DNA of 64,000 nt from CAZZKE01 sp964655005 (GCA_964655005.1 CAZZKE010000007.1:12336-76335), one strand, 5' to 3'; shown: positions 1 to 9,439, counted from the first letter of the stretch. Numbers and translations: made by a program. The notes: a model not told the origin generated them from the sequence alone.

Positions 1-1226
1 TGTTCGTCGAAAGAATCGATATCGAAGGAAATGTCCGGACCTCCGACGAAGTAATCCGACGTGAATTCAGGCTGGTCGAAGGCGATGCGTTCAATCCGGC
101 GAAGCTCAGGCGATCCAGGCAACGCCTGCAAAATCTGGACTTTTTCGAATCCGTCAAGGTCGAGCAGGTGCCGGGAGACGGCCCGGACAAGACCTCTGTG
201 AAAGTAGAGGTACAGGAAAAATCCACCGGGTCGCTGTCCCTTGGTTTCGGCTTCTCGACGACAAGCGGCGTCTTGGCCGACATCGGCCTGAGCGAACGCA
301 ACCTGCTTGGGCGAGGGCAGTATATCAGCCTCAAGGGAACCCTGGCTGCGAGAAAATCCGAAATCGATTTCAGTTTTACCGAACCCTATTTTCTGGGCCG
401 TGATATTGCCGCCGGCGTAGATGTTTTCCGGACTACCCGCGACCAGCAGGACGCCAGTTCCTATGATTCCAGGGATACCGGCTTCAATCTCAGGGCAGGC
501 TATCCGATCACCGAAAAGCTCAGGCAAAGCTGGGTCTATACCGCCAAACTGGTGGAAGTCGATAATATCGGCAGTGGCGCCTCCAAGTACATCAGAGACG
601 AAGAAGGCAAGCAAACGCTGTCCAAGGTATCCCACAATTTGACATACGATACCCGCGACAACATAAGGACCCCGTCCGAAGGCATTATTATCAAACTGTC
701 TAACGGTTTGGCCGGGTTTGGCGGTGATCGCCGCTATCTCAGCAATGAACTTAGCGGCGGCCGGTATTTTCCGCTGTATGACCAGTGGATTTTCTCCATT
801 GGCGGGGCGGTGGGCTATATCGTCGGTATCGGGCAGGATGTAAAGCTGACGGACCGCTTCTTCATAGGCGGCGACGATTTACGCGGCTTCGCCACTTCCG
901 GTGTCGGGCCACGCGATGATGTCACCAATGATGCCCTCGGCGGTGAATGGATGTACAAGGCTTCCGCCGAACTGACATTTCCCGTTGGCTTGCCCCAGGA
1001 ACTGGGGGTGTCGGGCAAATTGTTTACCGATCTGGGCAGTGTCGGCGCCGTTTCACCGGGCGGCACGGGAATTAATGATACCGGCAGCATGCGGCTATCG
1101 GTCGGTACCGGTATCATCTGGGTTTCGCCGTTCGGGCCGGTTGGGGTGGATTTTGGCGTGCCACTGATAAAAGAAAATTTTGATGATACGGAAAATGTCC
1201 GAGTAAATTTTGGTACAAGATTTTAG
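1..1226 (+). CDS. bamA: BamA outer-membrane assembly factor, C-terminal part (5' truncated by window edge)
   Basis: The frame is open from the window edge (first full codon at position 3), so only the end of the gene is present. The first ~70 residues are a POTRA repeat with the usual G-N-x-R-T-x-(D)-E-V-I-R-R-E pattern. The rest is the 16-strand beta-barrel (Omp85/bacterial surface antigen fold), including a G-D-D-L-R-G-F segment near residue 290, and it ends in F like most outer-membrane barrels. BamA folds and inserts outer-membrane proteins. It is followed 9 bases later by an OmpH/Skp chaperone gene and the lipid A genes, the standard proteobacterial envelope cluster. Identity is firm from barrel motifs and context. 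A GTG at 168 lies inside the POTRA repeat and is not the real start. Confidence 0.95.
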   Translation, partial: FVERIDIEGNVRTSDEVIRREFRLVEGDAFNPAKLRRSRQRLQNLDFFESVKVEQVPGDGPDKTSVKVEVQEKSTGSLSLGFGFSTTSGVLADIGLSERNLLGRGQYISLKGTLAARKSEIDFSFTEPYFLGRDIAAGVDVFRTTRDQQDASSYDSRDTGFNLRAGYPITEKLRQSWVYTAKLVEVDNIGSGASKYIRDEEGKQTLSKVSHNLTYDTRDNIRTPSEGIIIKLSNGLAGFGGDRRYLSNELSGGRYFPLYDQWIFSIGGAVGYIVGIGQDVKLTDRFFIGGDDLRGFATSGVGPRDDVTNDALGGEWMYKASAELTFPVGLPQELGVSGKLFTDLGSVGAVSPGGTGINDTGSMRLSVGTGIIWVSPFGPVGVDFGVPLIKENFDDTENVRVNFGTRF

Positions 1227-1235
1227 GAGATTGTC

Positions 1236-1790
1236 TTGAAAATATCTTCCGCAATTCTGTTGTTGCTGCTGACGGCGTTGATTGTTCCCCCCGCCGCCAG
1301 CGCCCAGGAAAATTCGACAAAGCTTAATGTAGCGGTCATCAATATCAATGCGATCCGTCAGAACGCCTTGGCCGTCAGGTCGATTGCCGAACAGATTGGT
1401 AAGTACCGCTCGGCGTTTCAGGCCGAAATAAAGAAGGAAGAAGAAGCCCTGCGCACGGCCAATCAGGAACTTTCCCGGCAACGCACCCTGTTGTCGGCCG
1501 AGGCTTTCGCCGAAAAGCGGCGCGAATTCGAGCAACGGGTATCTGAAGTGCAGCGCAAGGTGCAGCAGCGCAAGGTCAATCTGGACAAGGTTCAGGCCGA
1601 ATCCATGGGCAAGGTGCAGGGCGCCCTTAACAAAATCGTTTCCGATATCGCCAAGGCAAAAGGCTATAACCTGATTTTGCGACGCGATCAGGCCGTCCTG
1701 GCGGACGCATCGCTGGATATTACCGGGCCGGTCCTGACGGCCTTGAACAGGGACCTCGCCAACGTGGTTGTCGCCGAACCGGAAAAATAG
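1236..1790 (+). CDS. OmpH/Skp-type periplasmic chaperone
   Basis: A 184-residue protein starting at TTG, with a good ribosome site AGGAGA five bases upstream (1225-1230). Residues 1-24 form a signal peptide ending A-S-A-Q. The mature part is a charged, helical coiled-coil (K-K-E-E-E-A-L-R... S-E-V-Q-R-K-V-Q-Q-R-K) typical of Skp/OmpH, followed by the conserved C-terminal N-L-I-L-R-R-D-Q-A-V-L-A-D segment. Skp holds unfolded outer-membrane proteins in the periplasm and hands them to BamA, which fits the gene directly upstream. Size matches the family. Confidence 0.92.
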   Translation: MKISSAILLLLLTALIVPPAASAQENSTKLNVAVININAIRQNALAVRSIAEQIGKYRSAFQAEIKKEEEALRTANQELSRQRTLLSAEAFAEKRREFEQRVSEVQRKVQQRKVNLDKVQAESMGKVQGALNKIVSDIAKAKGYNLILRRDQAVLADASLDITGPVLTALNRDLANVVVAEPEK

Positions 1791-1813
1791 CGGACAGGTT
1801 GATTATACCGACG

Positions 1814-2836
1814 ATGACTGACAAGCGGTTTTTCAAGGTTTCCGGGTCGTTCTCACTGGCCGATTTGGCCGAGATTTCCGGTGCTGAGATTTCCGGAAAC
1901 GCCGATCCTGCAATGCTGTTTACCGATGTCGCGCCGCTTGATGCCGCCGATGGCGGCATGGTCAGCTTCCTGGATAACAGGCGCTATCGTGAGGCTTTTT
2001 CCAATAGCCGGGCAGGGGCCTGTGTGGTTCGTGCCGAGATGGCGGCGAAGGCCCCCGAAGGGATGGCGCTGCTGCTGTGCGATCAGCCTTATCATGGCTA
2101 TGCCCGCATCGCGCGCGCCTTCTATCCGGACCGGCAGGCGGCCCGGTTTCAAGCGGCGAACGCTACTGTCGATGCGTCGGCCAGACTGGGGGCCGATTGC
2201 CGTATTGAACCGGGCGTGGTGATCGGGGCGAACGCGGAAATCGGCGACCGTTGCCTGATTGGCGCCAACGCGGTTATCGGCGAAGGGGTGAAAATCGGCA
2301 ATGATTGTGCCATCGGTCCCCTGACGACTCTGGTTTGCTGCCTGATTGGCGATAATGCCGTTATTCACAGCGGTGTTCGAATCGGTCAGGATGGTTTCGG
2401 TTTTGCGCTGGGGGCGACAGGCCATCTGAAGGTCCCGCAACTTGGCCGGGTGGTGATCGGAGAAGACGTTGAAATAGGCGCCAACAGCACCATTGACCGC
2501 GGCGCCGGGCCGGACACGGTTATCGGGGCCGGTACAAAAATTGATAATCTGGTGCAAATCGGCCATAACGTACGCTTGGGTCAAAACTGCATAGTGGTTT
2601 CCCAGGTCGGTATTTCCGGTTCCACCACCATTGGCGATGCGGTCATGATCGGTGGACAGGGGGGGCTGGCGGGACACCTGAATATAGGCAGTGGCGCCCA
2701 GATTGCGGCGCAAAGTGGCGTTATGCGGGATATTGAACCTGGTCAAAAGGTCGGCGGTTCGCCGGCGGCTCCATTCCGGGACTGGATGCGCGGCGTCGCC
2801 GCGATCGATAGGATGTCGAAGAACAAGGGCCGATAA
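1814..2836 (+). CDS. lpxD: UDP-3-O-(3-hydroxyacyl)glucosamine N-acyltransferase
   Basis: 340 residues. LpxD adds the second hydroxyacyl chain, from acyl-ACP, onto UDP-3-O-acyl-glucosamine in lipid A synthesis in the cytoplasm. The N-terminal ~100 residues are the uridine-binding domain. From ~110 to 320 come left-handed beta-helix hexapeptide repeats (I-G-x-N-A-x type), including the catalytic-histidine stretch Q-I-G-H-N-V. I chose ATG 1814 because family members begin M-x-D-x-R-F-F. A TTG at 1799 is in frame, but its AGG lies directly against it. It sits between ompH and fabZ, as in most alphaproteobacteria. Confidence 0.95.
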   Translation: MTDKRFFKVSGSFSLADLAEISGAEISGNADPAMLFTDVAPLDAADGGMVSFLDNRRYREAFSNSRAGACVVRAEMAAKAPEGMALLLCDQPYHGYARIARAFYPDRQAARFQAANATVDASARLGADCRIEPGVVIGANAEIGDRCLIGANAVIGEGVKIGNDCAIGPLTTLVCCLIGDNAVIHSGVRIGQDGFGFALGATGHLKVPQLGRVVIGEDVEIGANSTIDRGAGPDTVIGAGTKIDNLVQIGHNVRLGQNCIVVSQVGISGSTTIGDAVMIGGQGGLAGHLNIGSGAQIAAQSGVMRDIEPGQKVGGSPAAPFRDWMRGVAAIDRMSKNKGR

Positions 2837-2837
2837 C

Positions 2838-3308
2838 TTGCGCAATAATGCCGAAACCACTGTCACGGATACCATAGATATCAACAGGATCATGGAAATG
2901 ATCCCGCACCGCTACCCGTTCCTGATGATTGACCGGATGGTCGATGTCATCGCCGACAAAAGCGCCGTCGGGATCAAGAACGTGACCATTAACGAGCCCT
3001 TTTTTCAGGGTCACTTCCCAAGCCTTCCGGTAATGCCCGGCGTCCTGATTATCGAGGCGATGGCGCAAACGGCGGCGGTTTTGGTGGTTCAGACCATGGG
3101 TCAACAGGCGGAAGGAAAGCTGGTTTATTTCATGTCAATCGATCAGGCCAGATTTCGCAAACCGATAGGCCCGGGCGATTGCGTTCGTATTCATGTTGAA
3201 AAACAGCGCTCCCGGGGCAATGTCTGGAAATTCAAAGGCCAGGCCCGGGTCGAAGATAACCTGATGGCGGAAGCGACTTTCGCCGCGATGATAGTGGACA
3301 ACACCTGA
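2838..3308 (+). CDS. fabZ: 3-hydroxyacyl-ACP dehydratase
   Basis: 156 residues from TTG 2838, which has AAGGG (2825-2829) eight bases upstream and follows the lpxD stop by one base. FabZ dehydrates 3-hydroxyacyl-ACP in fatty-acid elongation and competes with LpxA and LpxD for the same substrates, hence its constant place in this cluster. The hot-dog fold signature H-R-Y-P-F-L-M-I-D-R and the catalytic stretch G-H-F-P-x-x-P-V-M-P-G-V-L-I-I-E-A-M-A-Q are complete, with catalytic His and Glu. Longer in-frame starts upstream would lie inside lpxD and add a non-family extension. Confidence 0.95.
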   Translation: MRNNAETTVTDTIDINRIMEMIPHRYPFLMIDRMVDVIADKSAVGIKNVTINEPFFQGHFPSLPVMPGVLIIEAMAQTAAVLVVQTMGQQAEGKLVYFMSIDQARFRKPIGPGDCVRIHVEKQRSRGNVWKFKGQARVEDNLMAEATFAAMIVDNT

Positions 3309-3309
3309 T

Positions 3310-4110
3310 ATGACCGATATCCATGCGACAGCACTTATTGCAAAGGGCGCCGAAATCGGCAGAGACGTCAAAATCGGCCCCTATTGCACGGTCGGTCCCG
3401 ACGCCAGGCTCGATGACGGCGTCGAACTGGTATCCCATGTGGTTATCGACGGTATTACCGCCATCGGCGCCAATACCAGGATTTTTCCGTTCGCTTCCAT
3501 CGGACTGCAACCGCAGGATCTTAAATACGGCGGCGAGCCGTCGCGGCTGCAAATCGGCTGCAATAATGTAATTCGCGAGCATGTCACCATGAACCCCGGC
3601 ACCGAAGGCGGTGGCATGGTGACGTCGGTCGGAAACAACTGCCTGTTCATGGTCGGCGCCCATGTCGCCCACGACTGCCAGGTCGCCGATCATGTTATCC
3701 TGGTCAATAACGCGACCCTCGGCGGCCATGTCAAAATAGACGAGTGGGCGATATTGGGCGGCCTTTCCGCCGTTCATCAATTTGTCCGCATTGGTCGCCA
3801 CGCCATGATCGGTGGCATGTCGGGTATCGAAAGCGATGTCATTCCATACGGCTCGGTGATCGGCAACCGGGCGCGTCTGCAAGGCCTGAACGTGGTTGGG
3901 TTGAAGCGCCGCAGCTTCGATCGCGAAACCATCCACGCACTCAGGAACGCCTATCGGCTGTTGTTCGCCAGGGAAGGCACTATGGCCGAGCGTCTGGAGG
4001 ATGTCGCCGAAATGATGAAGGATATCGAGCCGGTGATGGAAATTGTTGATTTTATCCGTGCCGATTCTTCCCGCGCCATCTGCCAACCCGATATGGAAGA
4101 TGCCGCCTAA
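3310..4110 (+). CDS. lpxA: UDP-N-acetylglucosamine O-acyltransferase
   Basis: 266 residues. LpxA performs the first step of lipid A synthesis, transferring a 3-hydroxyacyl chain to UDP-GlcNAc. The first ~190 residues are hexapeptide repeats forming a left-handed beta-helix, with the catalytic-histidine region G-A-H-V-A-H-D-C-Q-V and the G-x-S-A-V-H-Q-F-V-R-I-G motif. The C-terminal ~75 residues are the helical trimer-contact domain, containing N-V-V-G-L-K-R-R. It starts one base after the fabZ stop and its last 11 bases overlap lpxI, so it is clearly cotranscribed. Confidence 0.96.
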   Translation: MTDIHATALIAKGAEIGRDVKIGPYCTVGPDARLDDGVELVSHVVIDGITAIGANTRIFPFASIGLQPQDLKYGGEPSRLQIGCNNVIREHVTMNPGTEGGGMVTSVGNNCLFMVGAHVAHDCQVADHVILVNNATLGGHVKIDEWAILGGLSAVHQFVRIGRHAMIGGMSGIESDVIPYGSVIGNRARLQGLNVVGLKRRSFDRETIHALRNAYRLLFAREGTMAERLEDVAEMMKDIEPVMEIVDFIRADSSRAICQPDMEDAA

Positions 4111-4942
4111 ACTTGGAATCCTGGCCGGCGGTGGAAATTTGCCGCCGCGAATAATCGATTCGTGCCTGATAAACGGGCGTGATTTATTCGTCATCGCCTT
4201 CGAAGGACAGGCCGATCCGGAAATTCTTTTTCCGGACAACCAACAATCCCCGCCCCATGCCTGGGTGCGCCTGGGGGCGGCCGGAAAAACCATTGGTTTG
4301 CTGAAAAAAGCGGGCGTCGGCGAACTGGTGATGGCCGGGTCGATCAGGCGTCCCGGCCTGCGAGACCTGCGGCCGGACCTGTGGGCGACCAGATTTTTCG
4401 CCAAAACCGGCGCCGCCTCACTCGGCGATGATGGTATCCTGACGGCCCTGATCAAGGCCCTGGAAGGAGAAGGCTTCGGTATCGTCGGTGTCGATGATTT
4501 ATTGCCTGAAACCATAGCACCCCTTGGCCCGTTCGGCGGTTGTCACCCAACCGGCGCCGACCGGGCCGATATCGCGGCGGCGCTCAAAGCGGCGCTGCGG
4601 ATAGGCGAGCGGGATTTGGGGCAGGGCGCAGTCGCCCGCAACGCCAGGGTGATCGCAGAGGAAGATGCCGATGGAACCGACGCCATGCTGGCCCGGATAG
4701 CCCCGCCCGCGTCGGGCGAGCTGTCCGGTGTGCTGGTCAAGGTCAGTAAACCGGGCCAGGAAAAAAGGGCCGATCTGCCGGCCATCGGGGCACACACGGT
4801 AGTGGCGGCGGCGGCGGCCGGATTGCGCGGGGTCGCCGTACAGGCGGGGGCGGCGCTGGTCATTGGTTATGACGATGTCGCCCGGGCCGCCGACCGGCAC
4901 GGCCTGTTCGTTACCGGAATCGATACGGGGCGGGAAACTTGA
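4100..4942 (+). CDS. lpxI: UDP-2,3-diacylglucosamine pyrophosphatase, LpxI type
   Basis: 280 residues of the DUF1009 family. LpxI hydrolyses UDP-2,3-diacylglucosamine to lipid X by attack on the alpha phosphate. It replaces LpxH in alphaproteobacteria. The start at ATG 4100 gives the typical opening K-L-G-I-L-A-G-G-G-N-L-P. The second half holds the conserved D-G-T-D-A-M and V-K-x-x-K-P-G-Q-x-x-R-x-D-L-P-x-I-G motifs. It overlaps lpxA by 11 bases and lpxB by 4 (ttga), pointing to translational coupling in the lpxD-fabZ-lpxA-lpxI-lpxB unit. Presence of lpxI rather than lpxH supports the alphaproteobacterial assignment. Confidence 0.93.
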   Translation: MPPKLGILAGGGNLPPRIIDSCLINGRDLFVIAFEGQADPEILFPDNQQSPPHAWVRLGAAGKTIGLLKKAGVGELVMAGSIRRPGLRDLRPDLWATRFFAKTGAASLGDDGILTALIKALEGEGFGIVGVDDLLPETIAPLGPFGGCHPTGADRADIAAALKAALRIGERDLGQGAVARNARVIAEEDADGTDAMLARIAPPASGELSGVLVKVSKPGQEKRADLPAIGAHTVVAAAAAGLRGVAVQAGAALVIGYDDVARAADRHGLFVTGIDTGRET

Positions 4943-6099
4943 CCGGCCCGCCCGTGCTTTACCTGATTGCCGGCGAACCTTCGGGAGACCTGCTGGGGGC
5001 CAGGTTGATGGCGTCGCTTAAACAAAAGCTGGGCCGGAACGGGGTCGAATTCGCCGGCGTCGGCGGCCCGGAAATGGTCGCCAAGGGACTGCACAGCCTG
5101 TTTCCCATGGCCGAACTGTCGGTAATGGGGTTGGCTGAAATTCTACCCCATTTGCCGCATTTCATCGGTCGTATAAGGCAGACGGTGGCCGATATCAAAA
5201 ATACCGCTCCAGCCGTCCTGGTGACCATCGATTCTCCTGGTTTTTGCTTTCGCGTCGGCAAACGATTGGCCGGCTGCGGCATTCCGCTGGTCCATTACGT
5301 GGCGCCTTCGGTATGGGCCTGGCGACCGGGCCGGGCGGGCAAGATCGCCGGTTTCGTGGATCACTTGCTGGCGCTGTTGCCGTTCGAGCCACCGTATTTT
5401 GAAGAAGTTGGACTGGCTACCACCTTCGTCGGCCATCCGGTGGTCGAAGGCGGCGCCGGCGCCGGTGATGGTGCGGCATTTCGCGAACACCATGGAATCG
5501 ATCCCGGAACCAAGGTGCTGACCGTGTTGCCCGGCAGTCGCAGCAGCGAAATATCGCGGCTGTTGCCGGTCTTTGGCGAAGCCGTATCGCGCCTTGTCGC
5601 CACCCATTCGGGCTTGCGAATTATCGTGCCGACAGTGGCGCCCCTGCGGGAGAGAATTCTTGAGGCGACAAAAAAGTGGCCCGGCGGCGTTATCGTGGTC
5701 GAGGGGGCGAGCGAAAAGTTTGCCGCCTTCGCCGCTTCGAACGCATCCCTGGCCGCCTCTGGAACCGTGGCCCTGGAACTTGCCATGTCCGGTACGCCGG
5801 CGGTGGTCGCCTACCGGGTTCATCCGCTGACCGCCTGGATCGCCGGCAAGTTGCTCAAGACGCCATACGTCAACCTTGTTAACATCGTCCTCGGGCGTGC
5901 GGCGGTGCCGGAGTTGCTGCAACAGGATTGCCGGGCCGACCGGCTGGCCGATGCCGTCGGTGAATTACTGACCGATCGGGAACTGGCGAAAAAGCAGATA
6001 GCCGCCGCTGGAGAGGCCCTGGACCGGCTGGGCCGGGGCGGTCGATCGCCGTCGGACCGGGCCGCCGATATCATTATCTCGATTATTGAAAGGACATAG
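4939..6099 (+). CDS. lpxB: Lipid-A-disaccharide synthase
   Basis: 386 residues from TTG 4939, overlapping the lpxI stop. LpxB (glycosyltransferase family 19) joins lipid X and UDP-diacylglucosamine into the lipid A disaccharide at the inner face of the inner membrane. Family marks are A-G-E-P-S-G-D near the N-terminus, the central Y-V-A-P-S-V-W-A-W-R-P-G-R, F-V-G-H-P-V, and the donor-binding V-L-P-G-S-R-x-S-E-I. Near the C-terminus is the segment A-S-G-T-V-A-L-E-L-A-M. It is the last gene of the lipid A unit. Confidence 0.95.
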   Translation: MTGPPVLYLIAGEPSGDLLGARLMASLKQKLGRNGVEFAGVGGPEMVAKGLHSLFPMAELSVMGLAEILPHLPHFIGRIRQTVADIKNTAPAVLVTIDSPGFCFRVGKRLAGCGIPLVHYVAPSVWAWRPGRAGKIAGFVDHLLALLPFEPPYFEEVGLATTFVGHPVVEGGAGAGDGAAFREHHGIDPGTKVLTVLPGSRSSEISRLLPVFGEAVSRLVATHSGLRIIVPTVAPLRERILEATKKWPGGVIVVEGASEKFAAFAASNASLAASGTVALELAMSGTPAVVAYRVHPLTAWIAGKLLKTPYVNLVNIVLGRAAVPELLQQDCRADRLADAVGELLTDRELAKKQIAAAGEALDRLGRGGRSPSDRAADIIISIIERT

Positions 6100-6102
6100 G
6101 CA

Positions 6103-6510
6103 ATGAACGACGAAATAGCAGATTTCCGCTTCCTGCACACCATGATCCGGGTTTTGGACATGGACAAGTCAATCGATTTCTACACCCGCCACCTGGGTAT
6201 GAGGGAATTGCGCCGGATCGACTTTCCGGAAGGCAAGTTCACCCTGGCGTTTGTCGGTTATGGCGATGAAAGCGACAGCACGGTGATTGAACTGACCCAT
6301 AACTGGGACCAGGACGCCCCCTATGAACCGGGTTCCGGCTTCGGCCACCTGGCGATAGCCGTTCCCGATATCTACGGGGCGTGTGAAAAAATGAAATCCG
6401 AAGGGGTGTCCGTGCCGCGCCAGCCGGGCCCCATGAAACACGGCGATACCGTGATCGCCTTCATCGAGGACCCGGACGGCTACAAGATCGAACTGATCGA
6501 ACGCAAGTGA
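6103..6510 (+). CDS. gloA: Lactoylglutathione lyase (glyoxalase I)
   Basis: 135 residues of the vicinal oxygen chelate fold. It converts the methylglyoxal-glutathione hemithioacetal to lactoylglutathione. Metal ligands are all visible: His in F-L-H-T-M-I-R-V (~12), Glu in V-I-E-L-T-H-N-W (~65), His in G-F-G-H-L-A-I-A-V (~85) and Glu in Y-K-I-E-L-I-E (~132). Length and R-x-L-G-M-x-x-L pattern match bacterial Ni/Co-type GloA. It follows lpxB by three bases and may be read from the same transcript. The downstream gltA is convergent, with only seven bases between stops and no visible terminator. Confidence 0.93.
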   Translation: MNDEIADFRFLHTMIRVLDMDKSIDFYTRHLGMRELRRIDFPEGKFTLAFVGYGDESDSTVIELTHNWDQDAPYEPGSGFGHLAIAVPDIYGACEKMKSEGVSVPRQPGPMKHGDTVIAFIEDPDGYKIELIERK

Positions 6511-6517
6511 TGCGAGT

Positions 6518-7837
6518 TCAGGTGCGGTCTTCCAGCGGTATAAAATCACGCTGTGTCGCCCCGGTGTATAGCTGGCGCGGGCGTCCGATTTTCTGGGTCG
6601 GATCCTCGATCATCTCGTTCCACTGGGCGACCCAGCCGACCGTCCTGGCGACGGCGAACAGCACCGTGAACATGGATGTCGGGATGCCCATGGCGCGGAA
6701 GATGATGCCGGAATAAAAATCGACGTTCGGATAAAGTTTCTTGCTGACAAAGTAATCGTCTTCAAGGGCGATCCGTTCCAGTTCCATGGACAGCTTCAGC
6801 AGCGGGTCGTCATCGATGCCAAGATCGTTCAGGACTTCGTGCGCCGTCTGCCGCATGACCTTGGCGCGGGGGTCGAAGTTTTTATAGACCCGGTGGCCGA
6901 AGCCCATAAGCCGGAACGGGTCGTCCTTGTCCTTGGCCCTATTGATGAATTCCGGGATGTTATCCTCGTGGCCGATTTCCTCAAGCATATTCAGCACCGC
7001 TTCGTTGGCGCCGCCATGCGCCGGCCCCCAAAGCGAGGCTATCCCGGCGGCGATGCAGGCGAACGGGTTGGCCCCGGACGAGCCGGAGATACGCACCGTC
7101 GAGGTCGAGGCGTTCTGTTCGTGGTCGGCGTGCAGGATAAGAATGCGGTCCATGGCGCGCGCCAGTACCGGATTGACGATATATTCCTCGCAAGGGTTGG
7201 AAAACATCATATACAACAGGTTTTCCGAGAAGCTTAAATCGTTTTTCGGATAGGTGAAGGGCATGCCCAGCGAATAGCGATAAGCGGTGGCGGCTATGGT
7301 CGGCATTTTTGCGATCAACCGGGTCGAGGCGATAAACCGGTGGGTCGGGTCGGTGATGTCGGTGCTGTCATGGTAAAAGGCGGATAGCGCGCCGACCACG
7401 CCGCACATGATGGCCATGGGGTGCGAATCCCTTCGGAAACCACGGAAGAAATAGTTTATCTGCTCGTGCAGCATGGTGTGATAGGTAATGCGGGAATTGA
7501 ATTTTTCCAGTTTCTCATCGGTCGGCAGTTCGCCATAAACAAGCAGGTAGCATACCTCCACGAAATTGGAGTTTTTGGCCAGCTGGTCGATCGGATATCC
7601 CCGGTAGAGCAAAATCCCGGCCTCGCCATCGATAAAGGTGATTTCCGATTCACAACTGCCGGTTGAGGTAAATCCAGGATCGTAAGTGAAGTGGCCGGAT
7701 TCGGCGTAAAGCTTACGGACATCGATAACGTCGGGACCGACCGACCCGACCAGTACCGGCAGGTCATAGCTCTCGCCGGTAGCGTTATTGGTCAGGGTGA
7801 AGGCTTTCGGATCACCGGATTTTATCTTGTCTGGCAT
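6518..7837 (-). CDS. gltA: Citrate synthase, type II
   Basis: 439 residues. It condenses oxaloacetate and acetyl-CoA to enter the TCA cycle. Catalytic and binding segments are complete: H-A-D-H-E-Q-N-A-S-T-S-T, G-P-A-H-G-G-A-N-E, G-F-G-H-R-V-Y-K and N-V-D-F-Y-S-G. The start is set by an AGGAG seven bases before ATG 7837. A GTG two codons upstream lies almost on top of that site, so it is less likely. gltX lies 62 bases upstream on the same strand, a pairing common in this group. Confidence 0.96.
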   Translation of the reverse strand: MPDKIKSGDPKAFTLTNNATGESYDLPVLVGSVGPDVIDVRKLYAESGHFTYDPGFTSTGSCESEITFIDGEAGILLYRGYPIDQLAKNSNFVEVCYLLVYGELPTDEKLEKFNSRITYHTMLHEQINYFFRGFRRDSHPMAIMCGVVGALSAFYHDSTDITDPTHRFIASTRLIAKMPTIAATAYRYSLGMPFTYPKNDLSFSENLLYMMFSNPCEEYIVNPVLARAMDRILILHADHEQNASTSTVRISGSSGANPFACIAAGIASLWGPAHGGANEAVLNMLEEIGHEDNIPEFINRAKDKDDPFRLMGFGHRVYKNFDPRAKVMRQTAHEVLNDLGIDDDPLLKLSMELERIALEDDYFVSKKLYPNVDFYSGIIFRAMGIPTSMFTVLFAVARTVGWVAQWNEMIEDPTQKIGRPRQLYTGATQRDFIPLEDRT

Positions 7838-7899
7838 GTCCACTCTCCTGTTGATGATCTGTGGTTAATATTGATTATATCGACAAATGGTCGCAAAGT

Positions 7900-9300
7900 C
7901 TAAGTCAGCGCATCTTGTAGCCGGCCTATGGTCTCCTCCTGACCCAGTATCTCCATAACCTCAAAAATACCTGGTGAAATTGTCGAGCCGGTCAGCGCAG
8001 CCCGCAGCGGTTGCGCCAGTTTGCCGAGTTTCAGTCCGTTCGAATCGGCGAACTCGCGGGCCGCAGCTTCGACGGCGGTGCGGCTCCATTGGCTAATGCC
8101 GCCAAGGATAGCGGTAAATTCCGCCAGCGCCTCAAGGCTCTCTGCGGTCAACAGGGCTTGCGCCTTCTCGGTTAGGCTAAGTGGTCTTTTCTCAATATAA
8201 AAGTAAGAATTATCAGCTAGTTCCAGGATTGTTTTAGCGCGTTCCTTTAATCCGGTCATGCCTTTCAAAAGGCGGCTTTCAACCGCTTCCGACAGCGCTT
8301 CCCCGGATCGTTCCAGCAATAGCGGACGGATCAGGTCGCACAGCCTGTGGTCATCGGCATGGCGCAGGTAGTGGGCGTTCAAATTGGTCAACTTGGCTAC
8401 ATCGAAGCGCGACGGGGATTTGCCGATACCACCGATGTTGAACCACTCGATGGCCTGTTCGGTAGAGATAATTTCCTCATCGCCATGGCTCCATCCCAGG
8501 CGCAATAAATAGTTGCGTATGGCCTCTGGAATAAAGCCCTGGTCACGATAGCTGGCGATGCCCAACGCACCATGCCGTTTCGACAATTTAGCCCCGTCGG
8601 CGCCATGGATCAGCGGGATATGGGCGAATTTGGGGGGTGTCCATCCAAGCGCCGTGTAAAGCTGAAGCTGGCGAAAGGCGTTGGTCAGATGATCGTCACC
8701 GCGAATTACATCGGTTACCGCCATGTCGTGGTCGTCGACGACGACCGCCAGCATATAGGTTGGGCTGCCGTCGGCCCGCAGTAAAATCATGTCGTCCAAT
8801 TGATCGTTGGCGACCCGGACCCGGCCCTGGACCATATCCGTGATGACGGTTTCGCCGGACTGCGGCGCCTTCAGCCGTATCACCGGCGCGACACCGTCCG
8901 GGGCATCCGTATCGGGGCGGTCCCGCCAGCGCCCGTCATAGCGTATCGGGCGGCCTTCGGCGCGGGCGCTTTCGCGCATTTCCTGCAGTTCTTCCGGGGA
9001 ACAGTAGCAACGATAGGCGTGGCCTTCGGCGAGCAGCCTGTGGGCGGCTTGGCGGTGTTGTTCGACGCGCGAGGCCTGCGACACCGCATCGCCATGCCAC
9101 TCCAAGCCAAGCCATTCCAGGCCGTCATATATTGCCTGAACGGCCTCTTCGGTGGATCTCTTGATGTCGGTATCTTCGATACGAAGCAGAAATTTGCCCT
9201 GATGATGGCGGGCGTATAACCAATTGAACAAAGCGGTGCGGGCCCCGCCAATGTGGAGTAAGCCGGTCGGGGATGGGGCGAATCTGGTTACCACTGTCAT
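7900..9300 (-). CDS. gltX: Glutamyl-tRNA synthetase
   Basis: 466 residues, class Ic synthetase charging tRNA-Glu (and often tRNA-Gln in alphaproteobacteria, which then relies on GatCAB). The Rossmann core starts F-A-P-S-P-T-G-x-L-H-I-G-G, the HIGH motif, and the KMSKS-type loop reads A-K-L-S-K-R-H-G-A near residue 240. C-terminal anticodon-binding helices are present and full length. Start at ATG 9300; comEC is divergent, with a 139-base gap holding both promoters. I see no clear hexamers there. Confidence 0.96.
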   Translation of the reverse strand: MTVVTRFAPSPTGLLHIGGARTALFNWLYARHHQGKFLLRIEDTDIKRSTEEAVQAIYDGLEWLGLEWHGDAVSQASRVEQHRQAAHRLLAEGHAYRCYCSPEELQEMRESARAEGRPIRYDGRWRDRPDTDAPDGVAPVIRLKAPQSGETVITDMVQGRVRVANDQLDDMILLRADGSPTYMLAVVVDDHDMAVTDVIRGDDHLTNAFRQLQLYTALGWTPPKFAHIPLIHGADGAKLSKRHGALGIASYRDQGFIPEAIRNYLLRLGWSHGDEEIISTEQAIEWFNIGGIGKSPSRFDVAKLTNLNAHYLRHADDHRLCDLIRPLLLERSGEALSEAVESRLLKGMTGLKERAKTILELADNSYFYIEKRPLSLTEKAQALLTAESLEALAEFTAILGGISQWSRTAVEAAAREFADSNGLKLGKLAQPLRAALTGSTISPGIFEVMEILGQEETIGRLQDALT

Positions 9301-9439
9301 CGGATTCTCAAGTGCCGTTTCCTTGGTGTTTCAGGGAAGTTTCTGGTTTGATAGGGCCGCATCCGGACGGCGCCCGCTGAAATCGTTGCCCGTGATGTAG
9401 CACATTCAGTTAGCAGTTGCAGCAAAAAAGCCGGACCGG

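Noticed and set aside
1853..2893. Long open frame of 346 codons on - opposite lpxD
   Set aside because: It is antisense to the hexapeptide repeats of lpxD, has no family-like motifs and no ribosome site; the open frame follows from the GC-rich codon bias.
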